From positions 1-44,520 of the forward strand of contig JAJFGK010000072.1 of the NCBI GenBank assembly GCA_021776195.1: 44,520 bases of DNA. The letters run 5' to 3'. Origin of the DNA: Kiloniellaceae bacterium. Lineage in GTDB: Bacteria > Pseudomonadota > Alphaproteobacteria > Kiloniellales > Kiloniellaceae. Below the pieces are notes generated by a model, which worked only from the letters and a program-made list of their open reading frames with translations, did no database searches and was not told the origin of the DNA. A program made the translations under genes and the position numbers. This document shows, piece by piece, positions 43,949 through 44,520 of the stretch. How positions within the stretch are numbered: position 1 is the first letter of the stretch; every line of letters starts with the position of its first letter.

Positions 43949-43967
43949 CAGTCTCATTGTCAGACTG
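43949..43967 (-). promoter_or_regulatory. Short inverted repeat upstream of the aminotransferase operon
   Basis: CAGTCT (43949-43954) and AGACTG (43962-43967) are perfectly inverted with a 7-base spacer, 120 bases upstream of the aminotransferase ATG. It could be an operator or 5' leader hairpin. Chance occurrence in AT-rich DNA is possible. Confidence 0.25.
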
Positions 43968-44403
43968 TTAGAAGCAAAACCGAAAGTACAAGTTTAGAAA
44001 AAATTTGCGCCATATACTAACTGGCTTCAGCCCAAGAATAGCCTCAAGCATTATGTCGAAAGAAGGGTCTCTAATGCGTGTCGAAGTTGTTGCGAAAAAT
44101 AAGAAGAACTTGGAGTCTCTTTGCAAATTATCGTGTTCAACCAAAGATCTTTTCCAAGGCGCCGAGCATGCGCTTGATCTTTAGACTCAACGAAAAATCT
44201 ACAGTCTCTTCATGTTAGATCGGCATATATCACTTATTCATCACTATATAAATAATATAGCAATGACGCTTTTTCACTCTTGATACAAACTATAAAACTA
44301 CAAAGGCGAACTATTAAAAAATCATAGCGGCGCCACTTCGTTTTTATTACGCGGGTTTTGTGGATATGGCAAGGGATTTCTAATACATCCCATACATGAG
44401 GTT
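43968..44403. other. AT-rich accessory-looking region
   Basis: This stretch is plainly richer in A and T than the rest of the window (for example runs at 44240-44320) and holds no gene of normal size. It contains a weak 43-codon frame (44053-44184) and leads into the left end of an IS110-type element. The composition suggests horizontally acquired DNA or an old insertion site. Confidence 0.5.
44053..44184 (+). CDS. Possible 43-aa small protein
   Basis: The frame starts MSKEGSLMRVEVVAKNKKNL and ends GAEHALDL. A second ATG at 44074 has AGAAGGG seven bases upstream, a fair ribosome binding site, and would give 36 aa. Its two cysteines and basic-then-acidic makeup match no family I recognise. 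It may be a remnant left by the nearby insertion element. Low confidence. Confidence 0.25.
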   Translation: MSKEGSLMRVEVVAKNKKNLESLCKLSCSTKDLFQGAEHALDL

Positions 44404-44466
44404 GCTGCTCTCCGCACCGATTGGAAAGATCGGCGTGGTGGTATTCTCAGAAGGAAGGAGAGCAGC
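44404..44466 (+). promoter_or_regulatory. Long-range stem at the left end of the IS110-type element, covering the transposase RBS
   Basis: Perfect 10-bp arms GCTGCTCTCC (44404-44413) and GGAGAGCAGC (44457-44466) enclose 43 bases that contain a second hairpin, CCGAT (44417-44421) with ATCGG (44429-44433). The right arm overlaps the purine-rich ribosome binding site directly before the transposase ATG at 44468. It could hide that site from ribosomes, or be part of the structured left-end guide (bridge) RNA known from IS110 elements. Confidence 0.5.
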
Positions 44467-44467
44467 G

Positions 44468-44520
44468 ATGAGAATTTTTACAGGATTGGACGTTGGAGGC
44501 AAGGCCACGGCGATTTGCGT
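44468..44520 (+). mobile_element. IS110-family transposase, first 18 codons (truncated by window edge)
   Basis: The frame from ATG at 44468 reads MRIFTGLDVGGKATAICV before the window ends. GLDV....TAICV is the N-terminal RuvC-like (DEDD) motif of IS110/IS1111 transposases, with Asp8 as the first catalytic residue. AAGGAAGGAGAG lies upstream. Only 53 bases are visible, so the call rests on this motif. Confidence 0.62.

Overview
This is a window of a GC-rich alphaproteobacterial chromosome. The gene content (SUF operon headed by an Rrf2 regulator, TRAP transporter of the mannitol/chloroaromatic type, ADP-forming acyl-CoA synthetase fused to GNAT, ECF sigma/RskA-like pair, a 44-aa MSKG-type basic protein) fits a Rhodospirillales-like, possibly marine, bacterium; that placement is inference. 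No rRNA, tRNA or CRISPR array was seen.

Layout. 1-1360: start of a SUF iron-sulfur operon on the minus strand (Rrf2 regulator, then sufB running off the left edge), with a half-site array in the promoter. 1516-3075: DEAD-box RNA helicase. 3394-4278: alpha/beta hydrolase. 4311-9223: TRAP transporter operon (Tat-exported binding protein, small permease, and a large permease with an unusual ~335-aa coiled-coil tail). 9482-9856: small membrane protein. 9987-13581: alpha/beta hydrolase followed by two overlapping ammonia-lyase-fold paralogs that both appear to lack the residues that make the MIO cofactor. 13583-16282: acyl-CoA synthetase/GNAT fusion. 16466-17560: 2-oxoglutarate/Fe(II) oxygenase.

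17613-22649: a cluster of a 338-aa helical protein facing a CpXC zinc-ribbon protein and a 1097-aa helical-repeat protein with a C-terminal lethal-factor-like HExxH metallopeptidase domain. A second HExxH protein with a long helical N-terminus lies at 37964-39412. Together they look like a family of toxin or effector proteins. 22824-29474: cystathionine beta-synthase, CPA2 K+/H+ antiporter, cysteine-rich lipoprotein and gamma-glutamyltransferase.

29471-33419: an emrRAB-type MarR/HlyD/MFS efflux operon whose borders and interior carry two MITE-like elements, each inserted at the CTAG that contains a gene's TAG stop codon, and one palindromic repeat. 33591-36302: P-loop kinase-like protein, NTF2-like protein, and a two-gene operon of class II aldolase plus DMSP-lyase-like cupin. 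36525-37827: ECF sigma factor and anti-sigma factor. 39655-40895: glyoxalase-fold protein, GST, and a 44-aa protein. 41003-43827: a tight operon of PLP aminotransferase, CDP-alcohol phosphatidyltransferase and cytidylyltransferase-like protein, suggesting CDP-activated aminoethylphosphonate or a related polar headgroup. 43828-44520: AT-rich DNA leading into the left end of an IS110-type element, where a strong inverted repeat covers the ribosome binding site of the transposase.

The best candidates for something undescribed are the paired MIO-less ammonia-lyase homologs with their hydrolase, and the helical-repeat HExxH proteins.
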